This document shows, piece by piece, positions 35,939-44,990 of a stretch of 64,000 bases of DNA (its first letter is position 1; every line of letters begins with the position of its first letter). The notes beneath the pieces are model-generated. The model saw only the letters and a program-made list of their open reading frames with translations. It was not told the origin of the DNA and ran no database searches. The DNA comes from Bacteroidota bacterium (lineage in GTDB: Bacteria; Bacteroidota; Bacteroidia; B-17B0; Aurantibacillaceae). The stretch is from assembly GCA_021323535.1 (NCBI GenBank), contig JAJONO010000013.1, positions 1 through 64,000 of the forward strand, written 5' to 3'. A program made the translations under genes and the position numbers.

Positions 35939-38900
35939 ATGAAAATGAAAAAAGCTTTCCTGTTCCTTAGTTTGATCTTGTCCTTAAAAGCTGTATCTCA
36001 AGCTCCCCCACAATTTATTAATTACCAGGGATTGGTGCGCAACTCCGCGGGTCTTCCTGTAACTAATCAGAACGTCGGAATTAAATTTATTATTCACGAA
36101 ACAGTTGGCGCCACCACCATTTCTAATTTCCAGGAAGTACAGGTAGCCTTTACCAACTCATTGGGATTATTTACAACTCACATTGGAAAAAACGCTTCTC
36201 TTACTTCAGTTAACTGGACCAACACACCGGTATCCCTTGAAGTGCTTATCGATCCTAACGGAGGAACTTCTTATACCAGTCTTGGTTTGCAGGCTATGCA
36301 AAGTGTTCCTTTTGCTTTGTATGCGAAGAATGCCGCTAATGTGATTAACTATACAGCGGGCGCAAATATTTTAGTTAGCGGAACAGCTCCAAATCTTATT
36401 ATCAGCGCAACACCTTCGTTATCTATCATTGGAAATACGGTATCCATTTCTAACGGAAACAATGTAACACTACCGGATTATGTTGCCGGAAATAATATTA
36501 CAATTGATAATCCAGTTACGGGAAGCACGTACACGGTTAATGCCAATGTACCAAGTTATGTTGCAGGAAACAACGTTACAATAGCCACACCAACGGCAGG
36601 GAATGTGTATACGATCAGCGCCGTAACACCTTCGGTAGCGGGATTGAATATTACTCTGAACGCGCCGCATACCGTTACTACATCAAACAGTTCGGCAACT
36701 CTTAGTATTGCAGATCCAACCATTACAGGAACAGGAATAACATCAGTAACGTCATCAGGAAATAATTTTACAGTGAATGTTCCGGCACCTAATCTTATCA
36801 CCAGCGGATTAGCTACTTCAACTACTTCGGGAAATAGTTTTACTGTTAACGTTCCAGTTCCTACAATGAGCGTGAGTGGAAACACACTTGTTTTTAATCA
36901 GGGCCCTGTATCCATTTCACAACCCCTTCCATTATCTGGTTGGCAGCTGAACGGAAATTCAGGAACAACTCCGGGAACAGATTTCATTGGTACAAGCGAT
37001 GCGCAGGCACTTGCGCTTTCAACTTCAAATATTGAAAGAATGAGAATTTTTTCAGGTGGGGGTGTCAGCATTGGTGGCGCAGTTGCAACAAACCTTGGGA
37101 GCGCGCTTACCCTACAGGGAACTTCCGCTGCCACTTACGGACATTTTTCAATACGCTCAAATGGAGCAGGAGCGCTTAATCAGGCTTATCAAACTTTTGC
37201 CGGAGGAGCCATTGCAACCCGTGTTGGTTTCATTGGAGATTTCTCAACAACTGATTCTGATATTTATCTCCATGGCGAAAATAATTTACGTTTAGGAGCT
37301 GGAACAACTTATACCAACTCAGCTATTTTTATTAATGGATCTAACAGTTATGTGGGAATGGGAACAACTTCGCCTAACAGTAAACTCACTGTAGTAGATG
37401 CAAACACTCAGAGTGCCATTTTCGGATCCAACACATCTTCTACCCCATCAAGTTCCAATGCCAATGGTATTGAAGGGGTCACTTCAAATAATGACAATTT
37501 CGCGGCTGGTGTAAAAGGGCAAAACTCTTCAATTGGTCCTGGTGTATATGGTCTCAATATATCGGGCAGCAGCTCTATTTTCGCTTATGGTGTTTATGGA
37601 ACCACTAATAGTTCCGGAGCCACAGCCGCCGGTATATTCGGATCCAACCAGGGCCCTGGAATGGGTGTTCATGGAAAAAACACATCTGCTGCACCATCTG
37701 GTGACGCGCACGGTGTTAAAGGTGAAACAGGAAACAACGCTGTAAATAGTTATGGTGTTTTTGGTCAGCATTCAGGTATTGGAAGCGGTGTATATGGTAT
37801 AACAGCTTCGTCGGCTTCAAATGCTTATGGTACTGCCGGTGTAAACAATGGTAACGGCCCAGGTGTTGCAGGTCTCAATCAGAACTTCTCAACTGCTTCG
37901 TCAAATGCACATGGAGTTAAAGGTGAAACAGGAAATACTTCAACCAGTGCTGCTGGTGTTAGTGGCGTGAATACTTCAGTGGGATCTGGTGTAATGGGTT
38001 CAAACACATATGTTGGCGCTGCTTCTTCAAATGCTCATGGTGTGAGCGGAACAACCAGCAATCAGTCTTCAGGCGCAGCAGGTGTATCCGGAACAAATTT
38101 TTCTGTAGGTCCGGGCGTGTATGGTTTTAATCAGAATAGCACAACTCCTTCAACCGGGGCACATGGGGTTATGGGACAAACAGGAAATCCTTCTCCAAAC
38201 GCTACAGGGGTTATTGGTTATAATACTTCTGCCGGTCCGGGTATTCTTGGATCAAATTCAGGAGTTGTATCTTCAATTTCCGGAGTGGGTGTTCGGGGCG
38301 AGACAAGCAACCCGCATCCACAAGCTGCTGGTGTTATAGGACAAAATTATAATGTCGGACCCGGCATGTCAGCAATCAACTCGTACGCAGTTTCATCAAT
38401 CAATGCCAATGGTTTATATGCCGAAACATCTAACCCTAATGCTTCGGCAGCAGGTGTGTTTGCACGTAACTGGGGGCAAGGGCATGGAGTGTCTGCCATT
38501 ACAGCAGCATCAGGAACAAACGTAGGAGCTGTTTATGCAGATAACAGCGGTTCAGGGCCATCGGTATTTGGGGTTAAACCTGCAGGTAATGGTCCTGCCG
38601 GACGTTTTGAAATCGGAAACAGCGGAAACTCAGCCGACGCGGTGCTTGCTGTTACACAAGGCCCTGGGGCGGCGGTTCACGCTGTTGCAGGAAGTAGCGC
38701 AAGTTCGGCTCTGTCTTTAATTGTTGAAGCAGGGCACATGAAAGCGATCGGGCCTCCTGCAACGGTTAATAATGTTGGCACCATTGGAAACTTCTCAGGA
38801 TTATCTACAAGTTGTACCGGTTGTAATGATGTAAAAGGATTATTAACCATTAGCGTTAACCCGGGTGTTGTTGCGTCAGGAGATTATGTAATCGGGCAAG

Positions 38901-39088
38901 TAACATTCAACAAGCCATATGCAAGTAATCCCGTAATTGTGCTTACACCAATAAGTGATATGGGAGAAATGTCGTATTATATTTCTGCTATCAATCCGGG
39001 ATTTTTTCAAGTCAGAATAATCAACAGTAAATCGGTTGCAACTGCACAGCCCGGAAGTTTTAAATTTAATTATATCGTAATCGAATGA
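35939..39088 (+). CDS. Secreted repeat-rich surface protein, second and longest paralogue
   Basis: The 1049-residue product has a signal peptide (about 1-21), then the same N-terminal domain as its neighbours: QFINYQGLVRNSAGLPVTNQ, then LQAMQSVPFALYAKNA. Residues about 145-310 contain short repeats around YVAGNNITI and TVNVP. Residues about 505-860 hold about nine tandem copies of a 42-residue glycine-rich repeat, described separately. The C-terminal block matches the paralogues: NSADAVLAVTQGPGAAVHAV, then LIVEAGHMKAIG, and a final domain from GCNDVKGLLTISV to FKFNYIVIE. The protein is probably a long surface fibre or adhesin. The third paralogue starts four bases before this gene's stop codon, so they are translationally coupled. 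ATG at 35945 is an alternative start. No catalytic motif was seen. Confidence 0.8.
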   Translation: MKMKKAFLFLSLILSLKAVSQAPPQFINYQGLVRNSAGLPVTNQNVGIKFIIHETVGATTISNFQEVQVAFTNSLGLFTTHIGKNASLTSVNWTNTPVSLEVLIDPNGGTSYTSLGLQAMQSVPFALYAKNAANVINYTAGANILVSGTAPNLIISATPSLSIIGNTVSISNGNNVTLPDYVAGNNITIDNPVTGSTYTVNANVPSYVAGNNVTIATPTAGNVYTISAVTPSVAGLNITLNAPHTVTTSNSSATLSIADPTITGTGITSVTSSGNNFTVNVPAPNLITSGLATSTTSGNSFTVNVPVPTMSVSGNTLVFNQGPVSISQPLPLSGWQLNGNSGTTPGTDFIGTSDAQALALSTSNIERMRIFSGGGVSIGGAVATNLGSALTLQGTSAATYGHFSIRSNGAGALNQAYQTFAGGAIATRVGFIGDFSTTDSDIYLHGENNLRLGAGTTYTNSAIFINGSNSYVGMGTTSPNSKLTVVDANTQSAIFGSNTSSTPSSSNANGIEGVTSNNDNFAAGVKGQNSSIGPGVYGLNISGSSSIFAYGVYGTTNSSGATAAGIFGSNQGPGMGVHGKNTSAAPSGDAHGVKGETGNNAVNSYGVFGQHSGIGSGVYGITASSASNAYGTAGVNNGNGPGVAGLNQNFSTASSNAHGVKGETGNTSTSAAGVSGVNTSVGSGVMGSNTYVGAASSNAHGVSGTTSNQSSGAAGVSGTNFSVGPGVYGFNQNSTTPSTGAHGVMGQTGNPSPNATGVIGYNTSAGPGILGSNSGVVSSISGVGVRGETSNPHPQAAGVIGQNYNVGPGMSAINSYAVSSINANGLYAETSNPNASAAGVFARNWGQGHGVSAITAASGTNVGAVYADNSGSGPSVFGVKPAGNGPAGRFEIGNSGNSADAVLAVTQGPGAAVHAVAGSSASSALSLIVEAGHMKAIGPPATVNNVGTIGNFSGLSTSCTGCNDVKGLLTISVNPGVVASGDYVIGQVTFNKPYASNPVIVLTPISDMGEMSYYISAINPGFFQVRIINSKSVATAQPGSFKFNYIVIE
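37451..38520 (+). repeat. Tandem 126-base (42-residue) repeats inside the second paralogue
   Basis: About nine imperfect copies of a 42-residue unit are visible, one of them shortened. The consensus is SNAHGVxGxTxN, then AAGVxGxNxxxGPGVxGxN. Clear consecutive copies are SNAHGVKGETGNTSTSAAGV, SNAHGVSGTTSNQSSGAAGV and TGAHGVMGQTGNPSPNATGV. The copies have diverged at nucleotide level, so the array is not a recent expansion. Confidence 0.75.
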
Positions 39089-41067
39089 TGAAGAATATTT
39101 ATTTCATACTTTGTTTTTTTATTGCAGGATTTACTTTCTCGCAAAGTCCATCGCTGATCAATTACCAGGGAATTGCACGCGACGCTGCAGGTGTTCCAAT
39201 CACCACTCCTGTGAAAATAAGGTTTGAAATATATTCATCGCTCTCCGGAGGAACTGCTGTTTACAGCGAGGTGCAAACCACTTCAACAAACTCCCTCGGA
39301 ATTTTCAGCACACAAATAGGAAAAACTACAGGAACCATCAATGTAAACTGGGGCTCTGGAAATAACTGGTTTCTCGATGTTGCCATTGATCCTACAAACG
39401 TGGGAACAAATTTTATTTCAACAGGAAGGCAACAATTGGTTAGTGTTCCCTATGCTTTATACGCCAGGGAATCTTCCAATGGTTTACCGCCTGGTGATAA
39501 GAACGGACAAACATTACGATGGGATACCACACTTGCAACGGGCCCGGCCTGGGTAAAAGACAATAACCTGACCAATGACGGATCACATGTTGGAATTGGT
39601 TTGTTGCCAGCAGGATTAAAATCAAGATTACACGTTATTACAAATGCTATCGCAGATACTTCAGTGATCTTCGCTTATCATCCGAACATAGCATCGAAAG
39701 GCGCAGCAGTAAGAGGAATTGCATCAGGGAACGTTGCGTCTTCCACTTCTACTGCCGATCCTTTTGCAGGAGCCATCTTCGGAGGAAGCCACTCATCATC
39801 CAATACAGGAAACGGAATGGCAATAGGTAATTTTGGTTCAGGAGCGTCTAACGGTTTGGGTATTGGTGTTGCAGGTATCGCTTATGGCGGAGCGGCTACA
39901 TCCACCGCTGTTGGTTTATACGCCACATCGCTCGGGGTTCCGGGTTCTAAAACAATAGCCGCTATTTTTGATAAAGGTTCTGTTTATTTTAATGATTCCA
40001 TCTTCATTACAGGAACAAATTCGGTAAATGCAAATCCAGGAGATGTACTTACACTTTCTCCATATGGACGTGCTAAATGGCAGGCGCCGGGAGGAAGTTC
40101 CAGCCCTTTTACTACAAGCGCTAACTTTGTCCATCTCACTGCCGGTAATTTAAATAACCGTGTAGTAATTGGCGCAGGTACACCAAATCTTTTTGGTTAC
40201 GGAAATAAATTCACTGTACTTAATCCAACAGGAAATAATGACACAGCTGTTTCTGTGATACAGAACTCCAACAAACTAGCCATGTTTGTTACAGCGAATT
40301 CTTCAAGCGCGTCTGCTATCTATGCAAAAACAAATGCGTCGGGCTCATCAACCGCTCCGGCAATTTTCGGAGAAGCAACAGGATCTTCGACAAATAACGC
40401 CGGTGTATATGGACTAAGCAATAACTTCAGTACAGGCGTTAAAGGATACTCTGGAAGTTTTAACGGTGTATGGGGAGAATCTAATGGAGGCACAGGCGTA
40501 CTCGGGCAATCTTCAAGTGGTTTCGCGGCACGTTTTTTGCTTACTGCTAACTTCTCAAGTAATCCAGGTGTTTACATTGCCACCAATAGTAACCCACCTG
40601 CTCTAAAAGCCGAATCATTTGGAACAGGTCCTGCCATAGAAGCAGTTCAAAGCAACGCAGCTGCAGGATCAAGTAATATTTCACTTCTTATAAAAAACGG
40701 ACACATTTCTACTACGGGAACCAACACCAACGCTGCCTGCTTCACAACAACTTCGTTTGGCGCCACAGGTTTTGTAGCTAATAAAGCAACTGGCTCCAAT
40801 GATGTAAGAGGCGAAATACTCGCCACGTTTACACCAAGCGCGGTAATCCCTTCAGGTGGATTTGTAACGATCACTGTAAACTTTGAAAAACCATATTCAG
40901 GAGGTTTACCTAACGTTCACATAGAATGTATGGAACAGGTAACAGCTTCGTTAGGACGTTTTATTTCGGGCGGTAGTTCTTCAGGATTTACAGTTAGGTT
41001 TTTTAATAATACTCCTGGCGGTATGGGATTAAGCGGTCTCAACTTTAAATATTTTGTAATTGAGTAA
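39085..41067 (+). CDS. Secreted repeat-rich surface protein, third paralogue
   Basis: The 660-residue product has a signal peptide (about 1-19, IAGFTFSQ) and the shared N-terminal domain: SLINYQGIARDAAGVPITTP, then TNSLGIFSTQIGKT, and QQLVSVPYALYARES. The middle is glycine-, serine- and asparagine-rich, with short GVYG/GVKG/GVWG repeats at about 440-480. The C-terminal block is shared with the two upstream genes: LLIKNGHISTTG and a final domain from SNDVRGEILATF to LNFKYFVIE. It overlaps the second paralogue by four bases, and the next gene starts three bases after its stop codon. Together with the following type B-sorted genes and the PorP/SprF and PorE-like genes, it belongs to one surface-assembly operon. 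Specific function unknown. Confidence 0.8.
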   Translation: MMKNIYFILCFFIAGFTFSQSPSLINYQGIARDAAGVPITTPVKIRFEIYSSLSGGTAVYSEVQTTSTNSLGIFSTQIGKTTGTINVNWGSGNNWFLDVAIDPTNVGTNFISTGRQQLVSVPYALYARESSNGLPPGDKNGQTLRWDTTLATGPAWVKDNNLTNDGSHVGIGLLPAGLKSRLHVITNAIADTSVIFAYHPNIASKGAAVRGIASGNVASSTSTADPFAGAIFGGSHSSSNTGNGMAIGNFGSGASNGLGIGVAGIAYGGAATSTAVGLYATSLGVPGSKTIAAIFDKGSVYFNDSIFITGTNSVNANPGDVLTLSPYGRAKWQAPGGSSSPFTTSANFVHLTAGNLNNRVVIGAGTPNLFGYGNKFTVLNPTGNNDTAVSVIQNSNKLAMFVTANSSSASAIYAKTNASGSSTAPAIFGEATGSSTNNAGVYGLSNNFSTGVKGYSGSFNGVWGESNGGTGVLGQSSSGFAARFLLTANFSSNPGVYIATNSNPPALKAESFGTGPAIEAVQSNAAAGSSNISLLIKNGHISTTGTNTNAACFTTTSFGATGFVANKATGSNDVRGEILATFTPSAVIPSGGFVTITVNFEKPYSGGLPNVHIECMEQVTASLGRFISGGSSSGFTVRFFNNTPGGMGLSGLNFKYFVIE

Positions 41068-41070
41068 TAC

Positions 41071-41838
41071 ATGAAAAAGATAATTTTTACACTCGCGTTA
41101 TTCGCCGGTATTCAATTGAGCGCACAAACGATCACACCGCAGGTTATAAACTCTGCAGGCGATCATCGCGCAGTTGGCGCTACCGGGATAACTCTGACCG
41201 ATAACGTGGGAGAACCGTTCACTGAAACACTTGGCCCTAATGGTAACATTATGATATCGCAGGGTTTTCTTCAACCCGATATTATTTCTGTTCTTGGTCC
41301 TTCGGTCTCTGTTTTAAAGAATGATGTGAGCTGCAGCGATAAAAACGACGGAAACATTTCAATCGCCATTACAAACACAACCAGTAATTTTATCGTTACT
41401 TATTCGTGGACGCCACCAGCTGTTTGTCCGGGCAACTGTGCATTTATTGATAGCCTCAAGCCAGGTATTTATTCTGTTGTTGTAATTGTTACGAATACAA
41501 TTACGAATAAAACAGATACTGTTAAACCTTTACCAATTATTATTGCCGATCAGAATGGTCCGTGTAAGGTAAAGATCTACACTGGTATTACACCCAATGG
41601 CGATGGTAATAACGATGTTTTCATCATCGACAATATTGAGGAGTTTCCAAACAACAATGTGTCTATTTTTAACCGCTGGGGCGTGAAATTATTTGATAAA
41701 AATAATTACAACAATAAAGATGTAGCGTGGCCATTGAAGGATGATATTAACGGCCTTCCGCCAAGCACGTATTTCTACATTCTTAATCTTGGTAACGGAA
41801 CTGTTCTTAAGGGCTGGGTAGAATTATTAAAAGATTAA
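41071..41838 (+). CDS. Short exported protein with T9SS type B sorting domain
   Basis: The 255-residue product has a signal peptide (about 1-18, ending in LSAQ). A conserved N-terminal stretch follows: TPQVINSAGDHRAVGATGIT, then MISQGFLQPD, seen at the start of many Bacteroidota exported proteins. Residues about 78-165 form a SprB-like repeat (CSDKNDGNISIAI, then PGIYSVVVIV). The C-terminal about 85 residues are a type B (gliding motility-associated) sorting domain: YTGITPNGDGNNDVFIID, then FNRWGVKLFD, ending GWVELLKD. This directs export by the type IX system to the cell surface. It is closely linked on both sides, three bases from the third paralogue and one base from the next gene. Confidence 0.87.
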   Translation: MKKIIFTLALFAGIQLSAQTITPQVINSAGDHRAVGATGITLTDNVGEPFTETLGPNGNIMISQGFLQPDIISVLGPSVSVLKNDVSCSDKNDGNISIAITNTTSNFIVTYSWTPPAVCPGNCAFIDSLKPGIYSVVVIVTNTITNKTDTVKPLPIIIADQNGPCKVKIYTGITPNGDGNNDVFIIDNIEEFPNNNVSIFNRWGVKLFDKNNYNNKDVAWPLKDDINGLPPSTYFYILNLGNGTVLKGWVELLKD

Positions 41839-41839
41839 A

Positions 41840-44053
41840 TTGATAAAAAAACATCTGACATATTTTTATTTACTGATCTGCACACTGCTTTTATCAGAAA
41901 CGAGGGCGCAGCAACTGCCTTATACAGGAAACAACATTTGCCTGGATATAATGCAGCCCATTGGAACAACCGCCTTGGTTCCTGCAAAGAATAGTGTGAT
42001 GAAAGATTTTAACGGAGATTTCCTAAAGGATTATCTTGTGCTGGATATTGCCGCGGGAAGCATCAGTATTTACAAAAACAATAACCCTGGTTTTTCACTG
42101 GCTTATTCTTCACCAATAACAGGATCGTTAGACACCCACAATTCTATTGACGCCGCCGACTTTAATGGCGACGGCATGATGGACATTATTGTTTGTTATG
42201 GCGGCGTAATTAAAATTCTTAAAAACATTAACAATACCTTTTCGTTTAATCTGGCTAACACGATTAACGTTGTTGCCAATTATAAAACTTCTCCAACCTA
42301 TCTTAAAGTAGATGATCTTAATGGCGATAACGCACCTGATTTTATTCTTACAGGCTCTCATCTCAACAGCAATCACGGTGTTGCGTTTTTCGCGTACAGA
42401 AATGCAGCTCCTGCTTCGTTCTCTTTTGCACTTGAGTACAGTAATCTTTTGTTTTATGGTTCGCCTTCTCTCGACACAACACGTAAAGTAGATGTATGTA
42501 TCGGAGATGTAGATGCAACAAACGGAAAGGATCTGCTTTATACTTATGGAGAAAAACAAGATACCATGGTTTTTCTTCAGAACACAAGCACAAGCACTTT
42601 AAACTTTAATATGATCAAGAAACCTATTCTTCCGATCCAGGGAGGGTTTACTTCGGACTTATGTGAAATGGCAGATTTTGATTCGGATGGCAGATCTGAT
42701 TTTGTTACTATAAGTAAATTTTCAACAAGCTCACAGATCAATTTATATTTTGGAAATACTTCGTTTAGCGCGTCCCCAATACAAAGCTTCCCTATTTCAG
42801 TTTCTCTCACTGATTTCAAGCTCACCGACATTAATACCGATTCTTATCCTGATTTTGTTGGCATTTCAGGCAGCACATTACTTGTGTATGTTTATGATCC
42901 TATCAATGGTAAATTCAAAGATAATACACCTATCAACATAGGTCTTCCTGCAAACACCAATGTAATTGAAATGTCTGTAGCGGATTACGACAATAATTTT
43001 TTCCAGGATATTATTCTAAAAGCCTGGAATGGCTTGGCCGGTATACCTCGTATTATTCCAAACTTTGCGCATTACGTTACTATTGCCAGTACAAACACAA
43101 ACATTTGCTCAGGTAATTCGGTAACGCTTACTGCTTCGGGTTCAGTTACGCTAAGTCCTTTAACTTATAATTATAACTGGTATTTCTTCGGAACCCCAAC
43201 CCCATTCGCAACAGGGTCAACCGCTGTTACAAGCACCGCAGGAATTCATTATGTAATTCTTTCGCACAGCGTTCCTTTCAGCAATGGCTTTAATTGTAAT
43301 TATACCGGTTTCCCTCAAATGATAAGCGTTGCCCCTAATCCTACTATAGTGGTCGTTGCCGCGCAGCCCACCGTATGCTCCGGAAGCTTCGCGTATTTTA
43401 ATGCCAGTGGCGCTGAAAGTTATACATGGTTTCCTGCAATGGACGTGAACACAAGTTTCAGCTTCCAGGCTTCACCAACCAATTATTCCGTTGTTGTACA
43501 AGGAGAAGATTCCAACGGCTGTCTCGATACTGCCATTGCAAAAGTTTATATCCATCCTGCATTCATAAATAATATTTCCGCGTCAAAAGATCCGGTATGT
43601 GTTGGAGATTCTGTTTTTCTTTATTTGCCAGGAGCCACGTCATATACCTGGTCTGTTCCAAACATTAACGCGCCAGCATTGTTATTCTTCCCTAAAAACA
43701 GCACAATGGTTATGGTAGATTTTAAGGATATGAACGGATGTATGGCTTCACGAACCATTCAGGTAAACATTAACACAGAATGTGATCTGAAAATATATAC
43801 ACTTATTACTCCAAACGGCGATAACAATAATGATTTTCTGTTTTTAGAAAATATTGAAAGATTCAAAGACAACCATGTTACCATTTATAACCGCTGGGGA
43901 CTGGAAATTTTCGATCAGCGTAATTACGATAATGTAAACAGGGTATGGCCGGGAAATAACACAAACAACCTTACACCCGGAACATATTACTACATCATTA
44001 ATCTTGGAAACGGTACAACCAGAAAAGGTTGGATAGAAATAATAAAATCTTAA
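41840..44053 (+). CDS. FG-GAP repeat protein with T9SS type B sorting domain
   Basis: The 737-residue product begins with TTG one base after the preceding stop codon; MIKKHLTYFYLLICTLLLSE forms the signal peptide, and no ATG fits better. Residues about 30-410 are FG-GAP/VCBS-like repeats with calcium-binding loops: DFNGDGMMDIIV, DLNGDNAPDFIL, DFDSDGRSDFVT and DINTDSYPDFVG. This suggests a beta-propeller. Residues about 410-650 are immunoglobulin-like (PKD or Ig-like) segments. The last about 85 residues are a type B sorting domain: YTLITPNGDNNNDFLFLE, then YNRWGLEIFD, ending GWIEIIKS. It is very similar in its last 85 residues to the protein just upstream. The PorP/SprF gene starts seven bases later and is the likely export partner, as in the SprB/SprF pair of Flavobacterium. 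Confidence 0.88.
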   Translation: MIKKHLTYFYLLICTLLLSETRAQQLPYTGNNICLDIMQPIGTTALVPAKNSVMKDFNGDFLKDYLVLDIAAGSISIYKNNNPGFSLAYSSPITGSLDTHNSIDAADFNGDGMMDIIVCYGGVIKILKNINNTFSFNLANTINVVANYKTSPTYLKVDDLNGDNAPDFILTGSHLNSNHGVAFFAYRNAAPASFSFALEYSNLLFYGSPSLDTTRKVDVCIGDVDATNGKDLLYTYGEKQDTMVFLQNTSTSTLNFNMIKKPILPIQGGFTSDLCEMADFDSDGRSDFVTISKFSTSSQINLYFGNTSFSASPIQSFPISVSLTDFKLTDINTDSYPDFVGISGSTLLVYVYDPINGKFKDNTPINIGLPANTNVIEMSVADYDNNFFQDIILKAWNGLAGIPRIIPNFAHYVTIASTNTNICSGNSVTLTASGSVTLSPLTYNYNWYFFGTPTPFATGSTAVTSTAGIHYVILSHSVPFSNGFNCNYTGFPQMISVAPNPTIVVVAAQPTVCSGSFAYFNASGAESYTWFPAMDVNTSFSFQASPTNYSVVVQGEDSNGCLDTAIAKVYIHPAFINNISASKDPVCVGDSVFLYLPGATSYTWSVPNINAPALLFFPKNSTMVMVDFKDMNGCMASRTIQVNINTECDLKIYTLITPNGDNNNDFLFLENIERFKDNHVTIYNRWGLEIFDQRNYDNVNRVWPGNNTNNLTPGTYYYIINLGNGTTRKGWIEIIKS

Positions 44054-44060
44054 GAAGAAC

Positions 44061-44987
44061 ATGAAGAAAAACTATATACTATTAATTTGTTTTGCACTCG
44101 CTCTTGCCGGTAAAGCGCAACAGGATCCGCAATACAATCTCTACCAGTTTAACCAGATGGTGATAAATCCTGCTTATGCAGGAGCACGCGATGTGGTAGC
44201 TGTTATTGGAAGCGTAAGAAACCAGTGGGTTGGATTTGATGGAGCGCCTAAGACAACATGCCTGAGTGTTCACGGACCAGTATTAAATAAAAATCTTGGT
44301 TTGGGACTCACAATCGTGGGTGATAAAATGGGCCCCAGAAACATGCTTGGCGCCTACGGAAACGTGGCCTATGTTTTAAAGCTGTCCAACAAATATAAAC
44401 TTTCATTGGGACTAAGCGGAGGTTTTAATCGTTTCCAGTTCGATTTTTCTAAACTCAGTTTTAAAGCTACTGAAAACAATACCGCCTATTTAACGCAGGT
44501 TCAAACCTACAACAAGTTTGACGCTAACGGTGGCGCCTATTTCAGAAGCAATACATTCTTTGCCGGCTTAAGCGCTACACACCTGTGGAACTCTGATGTT
44601 TATTCCGTAACAGATTCTCTCGGAAAAAATAACCTGAGCTACCGTCTCAGAACACACATGTTCTTCACTATGGGAAAATCATTTAAGATCAATGATAATT
44701 TTATTTTCGCTCCAACTATTATGATACGTGATGTGGAAGGAAAAGGAAACGGTGACATTAATTTGAATTTTTTCCTTTTCAAAAAAATGTGGTTTGGTGT
44801 TTTCTTCAAAGGTTCTTACGGACCAGGCTTCCTGCTTCAATATTATGTAACCGACAAATTCAGGGTTGCATATAGTTATGACACAGGAATGAAGGATGCA
44901 AGACGACTCGGCCCGAGCCATGAGATCATGCTCGGTTTCGATTTCGTAAAAAGTAAATCAAAAGTAATTTCACCTCGTTTTTTATAA
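44061..44987 (+). CDS. PorP/SprF family type IX secretion membrane protein
   Basis: The 308-residue product has a signal peptide (about 1-19, LAGKAQ) and the family signature right after it: QDPQYNLYQFNQMVINPAYA, then RNQWVGFDGAPKT. The rest alternates strand and turn, as expected for an outer-membrane beta barrel of the PorP/SprF family. It closes with RRLGPSHEIMLGFDF. In Flavobacterium johnsoniae, SprF-type proteins are needed for surface delivery of the neighbouring type B-sorted adhesin. Here it lies directly after two type B-sorted genes and three bases before a PorE-like gene, the usual arrangement. I give no symbol because the family has many paralogues per genome. Confidence 0.93.
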   Translation: MKKNYILLICFALALAGKAQQDPQYNLYQFNQMVINPAYAGARDVVAVIGSVRNQWVGFDGAPKTTCLSVHGPVLNKNLGLGLTIVGDKMGPRNMLGAYGNVAYVLKLSNKYKLSLGLSGGFNRFQFDFSKLSFKATENNTAYLTQVQTYNKFDANGGAYFRSNTFFAGLSATHLWNSDVYSVTDSLGKNNLSYRLRTHMFFTMGKSFKINDNFIFAPTIMIRDVEGKGNGDINLNFFLFKKMWFGVFFKGSYGPGFLLQYYVTDKFRVAYSYDTGMKDARRLGPSHEIMLGFDFVKSKSKVISPRFL

Positions 44988-44990
44988 TTT

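Noticed and set aside
37451-38520. Regular repeats considered as a CRISPR array
   Set aside because: The repeats are 126 bases, in frame, diverged and translated; no short identical direct repeats with unique spacers exist.
42128-42559. Minus-strand open frame of 143 codons
   Set aside because: It is antisense to the FG-GAP repeat gene, with a Cys/Arg/Ile-rich sequence arising from the repeated codons on the other strand.
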